Part shown: one piece after another, positions 11,800 to 24,071 of the stretch
Numbering within the stretch: position 1 is the first letter of the stretch
Layout: every line of letters begins with the position of its first letter
Assembly (NCBI GenBank): GCA_019009955.1
Contig: CM032230.1
Span: 104,816,001-104,880,000 of the forward strand
Direction: 5' to 3'
From: Riptortus pedestris
Lineage: Eukaryota; Arthropoda; Insecta; Hemiptera; Alydidae
DNA: 64,000 nucleotides
Position numbers and translations under genes: made by a program
The notes under the pieces: model-generated
Databases searched by the model: none
The model's input: only the letters and a program-made list of their open reading frames with translations
Told to the model about the DNA's origin: nothing

Positions 11800-12530
11800 T
11801 TCAGTATTTCAATTTTCAATTTATTTATTAATGGACACCACATCGAAGGCGATTTGCCCTTTCAAAAGTAATAACAGGTAACAATAACAATAAACATACC
11901 TTAACAGCAAGTAACAATAATAAATACCTTAACAACAAATAATAACAAAAAATACCTTAACAGCAAGTAACAATAATAAATACCTTAGCAACAAGTAATA
12001 ATAACAAATTCCTTAGCAAAAAGTAATAATAACAAATTCCTTAGCAAAAAGTAATAATAACAAATACATTAACAACAAGGGACAATAATAAATACCTAAA
12101 CAACAAGTAATAATAACATATACCTTAGCAACAAGTAATAGTAGCACATAACTTAGCAATAATACTAATAATAACAAGTACAAAAAAAAAAAAAAAAAAA
12201 AAAATACATATACAGTTTGTGGATGATTAATGCATGTTAAATGTTATCATATATTTCAATTTTGTGTAAGTATGAGAATATATTGTTAATGTGTGGGCTG
12301 CCTTCCGTCAATAGTTCTTGTAAGTCGTAGGGGAAGTCCTATAAAGAAAACTATTTGCATGTGGCCATCAAGTTTCAGAAACTCTAGGAGAGAAGTAGTT
12401 CTCTCGAGACTTAGAATCGGCCACACTAAATTAACACACTCATACTTAATGACAAAGACTGACAGACCTACTTGCTCAACTTGTAACACTCCCTTGACGA
12501 TAAGACATATACAGACAGAATTCAGTATTA
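11800..12530 (-). mobile_element. 5'-inverted (twin-primed) Jockey-type LINE insertion with target duplication
   Basis: The minus part (12316-11812) codes LLTEGSPHINNIFSYLHK and the 3' UTR ending GGTGTCCATTAATAAATAAATTG. The 5' part is flipped to plus (12317-12520) and codes RREVVLSRLRIGHTKLTHSY...TCSTC. Flanks repeat AGAATTCAGTATT (about 11804-11816 and 12517-12529). About 20 codons are lost at the inversion joint. A degenerate TAACAA-rich array (about 11870-12180) lies inside the 3' part. Confidence 0.7.
11870..12204. repeat. Degenerate minisatellite, AATACCTTAACAACAAGTAATAATAAC-type unit, plus poly(A)
   Basis: About ten imperfect units mixing TAACAATAATAAATACC and TTAGCAACAAGTAATAATAAC, followed by A24 at 12181-12204. 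It is probably expanded from the TTATTATTATT-like 3' UTR of the LINE in which it lies. Confidence 0.6.
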
Positions 12531-12665
12531 GTATTCAGTTTACATAGCCCTTAGGATTTTTTATTTTAGTTTTCATAAAAGGCCGCTCATTATTTATAAT
12601 GGCCTGAAGTGCTGGTTGTACAAATAGAAAAAAAAACATTTAAATTTGAATAATCATTTCATCAG

Positions 12666-13070
12666 TCATGGATTAATGTTGCTTACAGATTTCCTGGGAT
12701 ATGGATCTAAACAGCACTTTACTCTGATCTCTCTTCTGCAGCAAAAAAGAATATTCGGGCAGCAGAGTGCAGTCCAAGGGTCACAGCAGTGGTAACCGTT
12801 CAGACAGTATTTTCCTCTCCCGCAATATGCTGAAGAAAATAGGAAAAAAAAAACAGTTTAACGAAATGAATTTCTCATATTGTTTTGATAACTCATAATT
12901 AATAATAACAACTGTGTTCTCTGTAAGAGAAACGTGACGTCAATTACTGAAATGTAAATGTTTATATGAAATAAATGAGTATTTGGCATACCTCCCACAC
13001 CTCCGTCCACGTTTTCTACCCCATATGTAGAGCATGTAAGAAATAATATTGCAACAATTAAGGTAACCAT
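12666..13070 (-). CDS. Secreted granulin-like Cys-ladder peptide gene 3, compact two-exon gene
   Basis: Exons (minus): 13070-12992 and 12829-12666; 243 nt, 80 residues. The leader (MVTLIVAILFLTCSTYG, then an acidic/Gly spacer) ends GGAG|GTATGC in phase 1. Exon 2, after ttttcttcag, codes C-x5-C-x5-CC-x6-CC-x5-CC-x7-CC, with the recurrent YC-GRGKY-C and GYHCC motifs, and a basic tail to TGA. Its intron of 162 bp is one of the shortest here. A possible donor (TCT|GTAAGC, phase 0) inside the tail could lead to another short exon near 12616 or 12608, so the C-terminus is less certain than the cysteine core. Confidence 0.75.
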
Positions 13071-13910
13071 GATTTAATGAAAATGTTCTATTTTTGGGTA
13101 TAGCTCAGAAAATATATGATATTGCTTATAGATATATGAGAGCTCTCTATAAAGTGCTACACGTATCTTTAATTCGGCAGACATTATTGCTGTAAAATTG
13201 GGATTTACTTTTACTGTTATCTGATATGATTACACTTTTCCTAATTAATTGTTATCTGGGCTTAAATAACAATAATTCACCAAGTTTTATTGCATTCATT
13301 TGTTGAAAATTCGTTCTTAAATTCTTATAAAGTAATACGCTTAACAGTAGTCTCACAAAAAATGATGTAATTAAAAAGAATTAATCTCTGTGCTGCTCCC
13401 TATATCTTGTTATCTCTTGAAGCTCAGATTGGAAATTCTTATGGATTAATAGCTTTAAGCGAAACCAGTCAGCGGAAAGAGCTTGAAATAAATTTATTTG
13501 AAGGTATTTGTTTAAAACAGAATCACATATCAAACAAATAAATATTAGGATGCACTCGAATATATTCTGATTTTGTTAGATCCGGCGCTGTATTCAATAT
13601 TCATGTATTAATAAAAAATTATTTCGAAGCTCATTAATTCTCAACACATGGACAGCACCAAGCTCTTAGATATCTTAATGCTTAAAACTGGCAGGAATCT
13701 TGCGATTAGAGCCAATAAGAGAAAGAGTAGTCCATATGTATCAAGTTGTTGTTATTTTGATACAAGCCACTAAACCGACAACTGGATAGCGAGGATTGTT
13801 GGGAGGCAGAAGAATGATTCCAATGACGGAAGCCAAATCGCTGAGATATCGAGCGGAAGATATAACAAGAATTTTCTTGGGGAATTTAGATGTCTCCTGT
13901 GTTGTTAAAA

Positions 13911-14486
13911 AAAAGTCCGTCACGCAGGGGCTGCTTAAACTAAGCAGATTTCCCACGTGAAGTTATACAATAGAGAAATCTCTATCCGAGAGCCAAACAG
14001 TTACGGGAACGTCTGAACTAGCTTTACGATTAGATAGAACCGACCTTAACCGATCTCACCACGTCCGTCATCGGCACACACTTAAAAATGCAAATATCTC
14101 GGTTAATATTCCAGATACAGAATGAAAGTATATAACAATAATCATCAAAATTTAATTTGCAGTAAGATTGGTTCTATGTTATTTTTTGATCCGACGTATA
14201 GTAACGGAGATATTTTGAATTTTCGAAATTCCACTCCTCTAAACCCCCCCCCCCTCCGACTGGTCCGATTTTAGCCGTTAACGAACTTGATCTTTCTTTC
14301 TACATTAAACGATTAAATATTGAGTTTGGTGACGATTAAACGATAATTACGACCGCTAGATTGTTAACAGACATATATATGTATATATATATCTGGGTTG
14401 AATCGATGGACATTTGAAGAAATATTTCGAAAATCGCGGCATGAGTACAACCTCAATAGCTGATTTCCCTTAAACGAAATCCACTA
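13911..14486 (-). mobile_element. Helentron-like element, near full-length copy
   Basis: Family hairpin end GTCCGTCACGCAGGGGCTGC at 13914-13933, conserved core, short (AT) tract at about 14374-14390, and opposite end TTTCCCTTAAACGAAATCC with the palindrome mutated. Confidence 0.65.
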
Positions 14487-14975
14487 AAAAGGATCATCGA
14501 ATTGATGGTTATTTACTTAGATCCCTTCGGAAATGTGTACAGTAATAATTTAAACAGTTTAATTGATTGGTTTGAAAATAAGGTCATCTCCGCTCATGTA
14601 TTTTTTTTTATTACAGTATTAAATATAATTAGTCTAATTATAATATTAAATATAAGTCTATCAGAAAACCCTGAGTTTGAGATTTAGTGACTCAGGAAAG
14701 AGCGCATGTCATGGGTTCACATGAGCTGAGGTGTTGACTATATCCCGCGGTTCTTCGGAGTTTCGAGGTGCTTCATCAGGGGATGGCTTCCAAGGAACCC
14801 GGCATTATTATTGTAATGACTTGGGTACATCGACATCCCACACTCAGGCGAGCTTCAATTCCATTACTCCCCTTGTCTATTTCATTACTCTAGTCACCAT
14901 TCGTGTATTGTGTGAAGTAAATTTCCGTTTAATTGAACAGCTAGGTATTCAGATGGGTTCTTAGGGTAGTATTTA

Positions 14976-15988
14976 AAAGTCCGTCACGCATTGGGTGCGT
15001 TAACTAAGCAGATTTCCCACGTGTCTCACGTATTTTCATATATCACAAAACGCAAAAATTTAATAAGAACAGCATTTGCTGTTTATTCTTGAAATAAAGT
15101 GATTCATAATATAACAGCTGTCTGTTAATACGACATTAGTATGAGTGGGGGTTTACTGAAGGTAGAAAACTAAAAATTACTAATATCTCGGTTAGTAATC
15201 AAGGTAGTAAAAACACGTTCATAACAATATTTTTATGACATTAAATTTTCAATAAAATTGATCATATACACTTTTTCGATCTGACGTATAATAGTAGAGA
15301 TATTTCATATTTTCGAAATTCTCCCCCTCTAAACCTCCCCTCCTCCCACTGTTCCGATTTTACTCATTAATGAACTTGATCTTTCTTTTTATATAAAACG
15401 TTATATATCGAATTTGATAACGATCAAACAAAACTTGCGACAGCAAGTGCGTTCATTATTACAGTTCTTTTGGATTGCAAAATTAAACACACACAAGTTT
15501 CAGAGTTTTTATCACTGCACAATTTATTTAACAATACACTACACACTTGGTTAATTATTCTTAACTATTACTCACAGTATGCACTGATAGCTTTACTGCT
15601 CTTCTTATTACACAGTCCAACAACTCACTCACAATCACTGAAGTTCACAAAACACGGCATAGCATTGTCCTTTACATAATACACTTTACCGCACTGCAAC
15701 TAAAACGCATTGTTCACTAAAGCTGCACTGAACGCACTGTTGATCACTTGAAGAATGCTGAGAACAAACTAGCTCGGGTGGGCTGGGTCACTTTTATAGC
15801 TTGGCGAAACACAAAGCGAATTGCCTAGACACATCTAGAGCCCGGGCGTGTTATGCCGGGAACGAGCTAGACCAGCGGTCGGTTCTATTCATCTATTCCG
15901 TACTTCTTAAAATATGTGATTGTCTCTGTTTAATTTTACATGTACGTAGTTTTAGCGGCAATGTTCCCTTAAGGGAAATCAGCTAAAA
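14976..15988 (-). mobile_element. Helentron-like element interrupted by a promoter-bearing insertion
   Basis: Both family ends are visible (GTCCGTCACGCATTGGGTGCG at left, CCCTTAAGGGAAATCAGCT at right). From about 15453 to 15960 the expected AT-rich core is replaced by unrelated, GC-richer sequence with a TATAAAAG box on the minus strand. Confidence 0.55.
15453..15960 (-). mobile_element. Promoter-bearing insertion, possible solo LTR
   Basis: On the minus strand GCTATAAAAGTGACCC is followed by GAGCTAGTTTGTTCTCAGC and TGCGTTCAGTGCAGC (initiator-like). It is higher in GC than its surroundings and replaces the middle of a Helentron-like copy. No clear TG...CA ends or target duplication were found. 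Confidence 0.35.
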
Positions 15989-17320
15989 AATAAATAGATA
16001 GAAAACTGGCTCCTCTTTCATAAATATAAAGGTTTTCCTCTGTAGGTGCACAAAAAAAAAAAAAAAATATGGCACAATTATTATGAAAATATTGCTGAAA
16101 TATTGTGATTGTTTTGGACTCACATTTTTTGGGGATTTTTTTAATCTGACGTAAATGGCTATATTACCAGTAGTAGAAGTTGGCCTGGCATTCATATATA
16201 GTTTATTCACAAGAAAATATATTTATAAAGCCTTTATTGAGCACTGGCAGTTAAATTGAAAATTCAGGGTATATTTCAGTTTATCCTAACAAATACTCCG
16301 AGATTAACTAAGGAGTTATTTATATTTGGCTATATACATATGTTACGGAAGAACCTATTTATCGCGGTTGATTAGGTACTTTAATATTTTTAAATTGACA
16401 CAAGAAATGTCCAAAAGGCACTATTCAAGTTAGTTAAAATAAAATTACGTGATTAATCAGTATATAATCCTAAAAATATTAGATATGTTCGTTAGAAACT
16501 TACCTTTCGTTACAGTGTTTCATGCGTAGCGGAGCAGTGCAAAAAAGCACTGGTAAAATGAGCATTTTTTTTAGACATTTCCACCACACAAAATAAACGA
16601 TGGAAGATATTTGTTATTGAGATTACAAAAATAATATAAATGTGATATATTAGTGTTTATGAACTTTGTTTGCTTGAATAGTATAGTTTTTTTCACTGAT
16701 CACCAAGCCTTATTAGGTATAATGCAAAAATATTTTAATATTTCTATTTTTAAGGTAAAAATGAAAAATTGTGGTAAGGTTTTGGGTTCTAATATAAACA
16801 TAAACCATTAATCCTCATTTTTAGCGTATAAACTGAATAATACTTTCGTAACTCCCTTTTTATTTTTTATGTTTCATACTTCGCTGCATTAATGTTTCAT
16901 TATAAATTGGCGGTGCTGGTGAATAATTAATAAGACTTAAAATATTGAATATGATATATTTATGCTTTTTCTAATATTGGAAATCCCTAGTGACATATCG
17001 TAGGTAGATGTAGGTTGTGTTACAATTTTGATTAATTGAATAAATGCTGAAAGAGATGAAAACTAAGCTGAATTTTTCATGATTATCTAATTGAGGTTAT
17101 TGGCAGTGTATTTAGGAATATCTGTTAACTAATGAGTATAATTTGAAATTGGGTTTTATCCCAGAGGCCTAATTTGTAAGTAATTATCTATAAAAACATT
17201 TTCCATGCCTGTAGTTAACTTTAAATCAAATCTATATTTTTATTTAGCCTCTATAAATCCTCATGCTCTTTTATTGACATTTTCGACACTATTTCTTGAT
17301 ATTGATTAGTTCTAATCAGG
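15989..17320. other. Non-coding intergenic stretch
   Basis: Apart from a short A-run near 16051 I see only unstructured AT-rich DNA between gene 4 and the repeat upstream of it. No cysteine cluster or leader. Confidence 0.4.
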
Positions 17321-18839
17321 TCAGTTGTGGCAGCATCTGTAGTTGGGGTATTCACCACAGCACTTGAGGTGAGGCGGGCAACAGTAGCCAGTCAGCAAAT
17401 TGCAGCAGTGGTAGCCCCAATCGCATATTCTAACCAAGCCGCAGTAGCCTGAAACAGATTTTGTTGATAACCTTATATTCATGAAACACCTAATAACGGA
17501 ATTAATTGAATAAATAAATTAAAAAACACCCTTTGAGAGTCGAATTATGATCACATTTTTCCTTTTGCATGATCATACTCCATTTTCACAGCCCACTTAA
17601 GACATCTACTACCACGAATGACCAGACATTTCTGTAACTTGTATCAGATATCATTAACGTACGACTCATATATTGCATTGACTCCTTGTAAAAGTCCTCC
17701 AACTCTTTTTATGAAGGAGTCCATCATATTAGAAGTTCTTTCTTAATGCGAAACTTGAAAAAATCTCCCACGTGCGTCACATATTTGCATTTACCTCAAC
17801 ATAGAGGTTTAATGAGAGCAATATTTGGTAGTTTGGGTTCAAATAATATGATTCACATTATAGCAGCTTCTTGTTAATATGACATGAGTAAGAGAGCGGG
17901 GTTTACAGAGGGCCGAAAACTAAAAAAATGCGAATATCTCGGATAATAATTGAGATAATGAAAAAAACGTGCAGAACAACATTTATAGGACGTTATATTT
18001 TCAATAAGATTGGTTCCGACACATAATAACGGGGATATTAAGAATTTTTAAAAATCCACCCTCTAACCCTCCCACACCTACTGGTCGGGTTTCAGTCATT
18101 AACTGACTTGATCTTTAGTTCTACGTAAAACGTTAAATAACAAGTTTGGTAACGATCAAACAAAACTTGGGACCGCTAAAATTCAACTTAAGGGAAATCT
18201 GCTAATCAAAGTTATTTTTTTTAAGAAAATAGTATTCCGAAAGTTCTTATTATGGGAATGGATTAAGTATCATTTGATGTTTGTTATTTTTACTACTTCT
18301 CTTTACTTACAATTCTAGTGCCAAGCTTTACTCTTTTAAAACATAGTATTCTTTAAATGTACAGATATCAGAAAGGGAGGGGGGACGCCTTCTACTAAAC
18401 GTTTAGAGTTTCATTACTTTTTTATTTATTTATTTTTTTAATTTTTTTTTTTTAATTTTGAATCTCATAGCTAATTGAATGTATTAATAATTTTTCTCCG
18501 CGGGTCTGGCTTTGACCAAAGGCACCATACTGGCCATTTACAATTTTTTGTAAGACACATAATGTTTTAAAAAATTGCAATGCATAGAAATTTCTCCCAA
18601 TAGCAGATCTCGTGTACTTAAAAGTTAATCCAATTCAAAGTAATATTGATATCTGTATTGGTATTAGGACTATGTCACAAATGTTTTGGTGTGTAGGCTC
18701 GTGTCTTTGTACATAAGTTTGCTGCCATGTGATAAATAATAAATGTAATGAATAGGAAATTTCATGTACCTTGGAGTCCGGCATCATTTGTAGCAATGAA
18801 ACAAGCAATAACCACTAGAAGAAATATTGGTTTATACAT
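17321..18839 (-). CDS. Secreted granulin-like Cys-ladder peptide gene 4, two exons
   Basis: Exons (minus): 18839-18770 and 17448-17321; 198 nt, 65 residues. The leader (MYKPIFLLVVIACFIAT, then NDAGLQ) ends CAAG|GTACAT in phase 1. Exon 2, after ctgtttcag, codes C-x5-C-x5-CC-x6-CC-x5-CC-x7-CC with WGYHCC and ends two codons after the last CC. No donor follows, so this is the minimal form: leader plus ladder with no tail. Intron 1 contains a truncated repeat copy at about 17755-18203. A TATA box lies at 18886-18892. Confidence 0.78.
17755..18203 (-). mobile_element. Helentron-like element, degraded copy
   Basis: TCTCCCACGTG at the left, family core and CTTAAGGGAAATCTGCT at the right; the hairpin end and (AT)n are missing. 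It lies in the intron of gene 4. Confidence 0.5.
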
Positions 18840-18885
18840 TGCAAAATGAAATATGGCCAATGGCAACTCATTATAGACATATCAT

Positions 18886-18892
18886 ATTTATA
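18886..18892 (-). promoter_or_regulatory. TATA box of Cys-peptide gene 4
   Basis: TATAAAT on the minus strand lies 47 nt upstream of the ATG at 18839. Confidence 0.5.
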
Positions 18893-19538
18893 CCAATATT
18901 AAACCTTTTATCAAAAAGATTACAAATCTCCTGTGCTTTCTAGACTTAATAAGCCGAATACATATTCATTTTTAACTAATTTATTTCATCAGTATTAATA
19001 TGTATACGAAGTTTCGAAAATTTTGAAAACTCTTCTTCTAAAACTTCTATTAGAAACACTTTCACTCTTTTTGTAAAACTTTTGTAGGATTGTGCAGAAC
19101 GTTTTAAAGACCATTACACAGCATTAACTTCGACTAGTAAATTAAATGCATAGGACAGAAAATCAACGATACTTTGTATTTGCATCATCTTCTCCCCGGT
19201 TTTTCTCACCATGCTCTTGTATATTGTTAATAAAAATGTGTGGAAGGTATATTAAGGAGGATTTTTATAGTAAGTTTACTATTACAAAAAGACAATATAT
19301 TTGACGTTTTATTCAATAAGAATTATGGGTAACTATAAATTAACACCAATATCACAGAAAAAAAGAACATTATAAATACAAAATTTCCTTTAAATCAAAC
19401 AATTAAATTCAGTATTGAGCTAACATGATTTGTCTTTTAGTGCTCATGATTCATAATGACGAACTATTAAAAGAAACAATCCATGATTTGATGGTGATTG
19501 GTGAGAAGATCTATGTCATATCATGAACAACGTTTAAT

Positions 19539-21711
19539 CTAACCGTGTGATACCGCTTGACTGTCTCTGCTGGTTGATTTTCTTCTCGGTAGAATGCCGA
19601 AAAATCTATAAAAAATAAAACATAAATGAATTATTTTACAATATTCAACGTCCAACTTATGCTTCGTGGCAAATATGAGCAGGCAATTTGCATCTTCTGT
19701 CCCGAGTAGAAAGGCCTATGTAATTTATTTTATGGGCACAATGAACAATTATATTATCTTTTGGAAAACGAACCGAAGTCTGAAAGTTCAGAATTGAGGT
19801 CTCCTCTGAGACTAAACACAAATTTAAAGGCGGGGATGTGGTCCTTAAAAAGAATTAATAGACTAGCTATGCTAATATTAGTTTACTATGTGTGAATAAA
19901 ATTACTTTATTTAAAATGGCGTTATAAGTTTGGTTTTCCATCATATTCATATTACAGTATGTATCTATATCCATTTTTATAAATTCATTTATTTAATCGG
20001 GCAGACCGTCTCTCAATCGGTATACTTAAGAGGTCTAAACTATGCTATTTGGCCTGCTTTTTGTTGTGCGTTGGACAAATAATTTAAACTATGGTAAATC
20101 AAATAAAGGGTTAGAACCGCCAGTATAAATGATACTGTTGTCATACCTGTCGGGAGAGACCGTCGTCACTGGCTGATGGTCGAGTACAGCTGGCATTGTG
20201 CTTTAGATGCAATGGCACCATCTTCAAGCACGTCAAAATAGTTGTACTGAGTTAGATGTCTGTTGGTCAGTAGGTTTTATGCGTCTGGTCACCGTATTAG
20301 TTTGTTTACGTGCAGTTGTTTGCGTTATTGGGTCGTTTACGTATTCGTTCAAGTCTGTTAACTTACCTCAGATCTGTCAACGTAAAAACTACACGTAAAC
20401 AAACTAATACGGTGGCCAGACGAATAAAACCTATTGATCAACAGACATCTAACTCAGTACAACCTTTTTGATGGGCTTGAAGATGGTGCCATCGCATCGA
20501 AAACACAATGCCAGCTGTACTCGACCATCAGCAAGTGACGACGGTCTCCACCGACAGGTATGGCAACAATTTAAACTATCACCGCTGCATGTGTTAGAGC
20601 TTTTATCTTTATTAAATCTGAAACTTCCTGTTCGTGGATGTATTGTGTTGTAAAATAAATTCATAGCGTTTTTTACTGGTTATTTCAATAAAAACTTCAG
20701 ATTCTTATAAATATTTTTAATCTATTATATATTAATAGATAACTCATATATTTAATATATGACTCATTTAGATCTATTATACGTTACTACCATTCAGGTA
20801 ATATTTTTATTTCTTCCTCCCAGAATTTCTCAGATTTTTGCGCAGTGAGCTTCTCTATGTGCGGTTTGCAGTCCTCGTGGGAATTTAAGTATTTCCCGTT
20901 AAGAGAGTTCTGAAGAGCCCGAAATAAGTGAAATCTGGGATCTGTTGGGCAAGGTCGACTGTATAGGGTGGGTGGGGATCACCTCTCAGCCAAACCGTCT
21001 GTGCAACCGACTTTCCTTTTCGGAAATAAAAAAAATCATTAATTGACGAATATGAATTTTTTTCTGTTCCATTTTGAGCAAGCATACCACTTATAGATGC
21101 GGAATCTCGGTTGAAACTGTTGCATAAAAGCACTTTAACTAATTCTTCTTTAGAATATACATTATTGACCAAGAAAATATGATTTTATAAACCAAGTAAA
21201 CATAATTATATATATATTGAACGTCGATCCCCGCCGAGGGTGAAATTTACTTCAACATTTCGTTAGGAAGAAGTGCATGTATTGCTGAAATTGAGTGAGT
21301 AAGAAAGTCTGTTATCGGTACGACTTTGACTTTCCGACATCCCGTCTACAGGGGACCTGGATACTGGCCACCACCCTCCTTCGGAATTATTAGCCCTGTC
21401 AGGAGGATGTATAATGGATACAACATACTACTTTATATGTTGCTGCAGGCCTCGGAGATACTCGAATTCGCTGACCAAGTATTCTAGGTAGTGCATTGAA
21501 TTATTACCTGGTCACTCCTGATGATAGATGTGGCTCACAGCAGAACCAGCTGGCCCTGTCATGGCAGCATATATAGTCGCTGGGACAGCAGAATCCTGTC
21601 ATCGGGTTACAGCATCGGTGACCGGGAGCACAGGGTCCATTCCCACATATCACTGAAACATGAAGTCGTTACATTTTAAATGTTCCTTCAGTTAGCTTCA
21701 AAGAGTTTTAG

Positions 21712-21768
<57 letters not shown>

Positions 21769-22169
21769 TGGACATATACACCTGCTTGAACGTTGGTGAG
21801 GACTATGACTCAAGGCGCCTTTAATGTTTTTTGCATATTCTTACTATTTAATGCACTTCTCCATAGCTCTATAACAGAGCTTGCCTCCCGTAGGATTTAG
21901 TATTCCCTTCACAGCGCTTTTATTGCTAGATAGCATGACACAGAAGGCTATGGGAAACCAACGATTGTCCTGTTGGCCCTATCCTTTCCTTTGAAGATCT
22001 ACATTTCTTGACTATGAATGCAGTCAGTCTTCTAGCTATAGAAATTAGCGAAATGTACTTGAGCTCATTGCTGACAGTACTCACCTATTGGACCGTCCAA
22101 GGATTCCTCCTCAGATGAAACGTAACAGAAAAGACAAATTATCAAAATGATAATAGCTGATTTCGCCAT
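19539..22169 (-). CDS. Secreted granulin-like Cys-ladder peptide gene 5, three exons with basic tail
   Basis: Exons (minus): 22169-22085, 21652-21508, 19605-19539; 297 nt, 98 residues, the longest family member here. The leader (MAKSAIIILIICLFCYVSS, then EEESLDGPI) ends ATAG|GTGAGT in phase 1. Exon 2 codes C-x4-C-x5-CC-x6-CC-x5-CC-x7-CC. Its donor (ACCAG|GTAATA, phase 2) overlaps a TAA that would otherwise end the protein. Exon 3, after ttttttatag, gives FFGILPRRKS..., is rich in Arg/Ser and ends His-Gly-stop like genes 1 and 15. Intron 2 (1.9 kb) contains the foldback repeat at 20128-20590. The leader and ladder are strong; exon 3 rests on frame, splice sites and tail similarity. Confidence 0.72.
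20128..20590. repeat. Foldback (long inverted) repeat
   Basis: The left arm (about 20128-20317, including GTACAGCTGGCATTGTG and GGCACCATCTTCAAGC) is complemented by the right arm (about 20397-20590). A ~75-bp loop includes GTTTACGTATTCG. It lies in intron 2 of gene 5. Single-arm homologue at 55433-55545. Confidence 0.65.
21719..21765. repeat. (AT)n microsatellite
   Basis: About 46 bp of pure TA dinucleotide in intron 1 of gene 5, not within a recognisable Helentron-like copy. Confidence 0.8.
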
Positions 22170-22506
22170 AATTTTCTTAATGTTTTCTCTGGCCTAACGA
22201 AATCTGTATGGTATTTATCCAATATCGCGTTTTATCTTGGGATCTTATCCCTGAACGTTGCACTTTTTTTTAATATTCTATGATATAAGTCTTTTGGGAT
22301 CAATTGCTTTTAGAATGTATGATGCAATTGACTGTACATGTTTCACTGAACAGCAACTTATTTAAGTAGCTTACTGAAATAAATATGACGTCAGGGTTTA
22401 ATCTATATTTTTATATCTCGTGATGTATGAGTAAATCCATTTGATAAAACTATAAAGCCATTTAACATGCGGTCTAAATTTAATTCGCTATTTGTAACTC
22501 ATTGTG

Positions 22507-23067
22507 AAAAAGTCCGTCACGCAGGGGCTGCGTAAACTAAGCGGATTTCCCACGAGAAGTTTTACAATAGAGAAATCTGTCTAATAACAACTGTAGTAGT
22601 AAGAAACCTCTAAACCTAAAACACTATTTAGGGCGTAATAACCCAGTAGTTTCTAGCCCCAAAAAACAGTTACCCTACCCTCTAAACCTATTCACGAGGG
22701 ACGAATAGTTATAGAAACGGCCGCCAGAGCTCTCAGCGGAAAGTCCGAACATAGCCTACTGGTGACCACACGCAGAATACAAATGCAAATATCTCGGTTA
22801 ATATTCTAGATACAGAATAAATGTATAGAACAATATTTATAGTACATTTGCATGTAAATTTGCAATAAGATTTATTCTATACAATTTTTCGATCCGACGC
22901 ATAATAACGGAGATATTTTGAATTTTCAAAAATCCCCCCTCTAAACCCCCCCTCCCACTGATCCGATTTCAGCCATTAACGAACTTGATCTTCCTTTTTA
23001 CATAAAACGATTAAATTCCGAGTTTGGTAACGATCAAACAAAAATTGCTCCGCTAGAGCGGTAACAG

Positions 23068-23143
<76 letters not shown>

Positions 23144-23263
23144 GAACGGACCTCATTTTCGTCATCTCCTGGGTAGGATCGATGTACATTTGAAGAAATT
23201 TTTCGAAACTCGCATCATGAGTACGACCTCAATAGCTGATTTCCCTTACGGGAAATCTGTTAA
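22507..23263 (-). mobile_element. Helentron-like element, full-length copy with long (AT)n core
   Basis: Hairpin end GTCCGTCACGCAGGGGCTGC, conserved core, about 70 bp of (AT)n at 23072-23139, and end TTTCCCTTACGGGAAATCTG. It lies upstream of gene 5. Confidence 0.7.
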
Positions 23264-24071
23264 AATGTAATAATTCATTGTTCTAGGGCGAAACACGAAA
23301 GTGTGTGACAAAATATTTGTGGAATAATTTACAGAAGAAAAAGTAAAGATCCAAGAATAGACGGGTGAATTAAACACTGAGCCTTATGAATTTATGATTT
23401 TCCTTCTGGCTCTTTATTTAATTTAAGATGGAATTTCACTATTATAAATAAATTGGTATTACATTTATATATTTTAATTTTTACGATATTTATCTAAATA
23501 AGTGCCAGCTTTGTGCACTAATTAGCAGAAATACATATGAACCGGACTAGGTTATATTAAAGCAATCTTATATTTTCAGTAATGTATAACTGTCCTCAAA
23601 CTATTGAGTAAAAGTAATTTTCTCAAGATAATAATTCATATATAAGACATTATGGGTAATTCTCCCCAAGAAGGGCCCACTCTTTCGAAATACTGCCATA
23701 CAAACACATTTGAGCGTAGTAAATAATGTTTGGTGTACTACTGATATGTAAAAATTTGACTCCAAACGCTACTGTTAAAACTTATTTATTATTTCAGCTA
23801 TAACGAAAGAGAAGCTACGTCCATGTTATTTTGTAAACTTCTTATTAGCGTATATCTTAAATCTAAATGCTGTCCGCTCGACGGTAAGTAATCTACCGTA
23901 TGCTATAATATCTCCTTCTCATTTAAGTCAATTCCAATGATAATACAGGGATGTATGTTATGAAGACTAATCAAACGCTGTTTAACTATTTAAACTATTT
24001 ATTTCATAAAGAAGTAGTTTGCTTTTTATTAGAACAGTTACAAATTCATGAAATGTCTTCTACTTCTTCTT

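Noticed and set aside
11870..12180. CRISPR-like array
   Set aside because: The units are degenerate, spacer-free low-complexity repeats in a eukaryotic LINE.
12560..12620. Third exon of gene 3
   Set aside because: Two competing acceptors give unrelated tails and the donor (TCT|GTAAGC) is in a different phase from most genes. Left as a note only.
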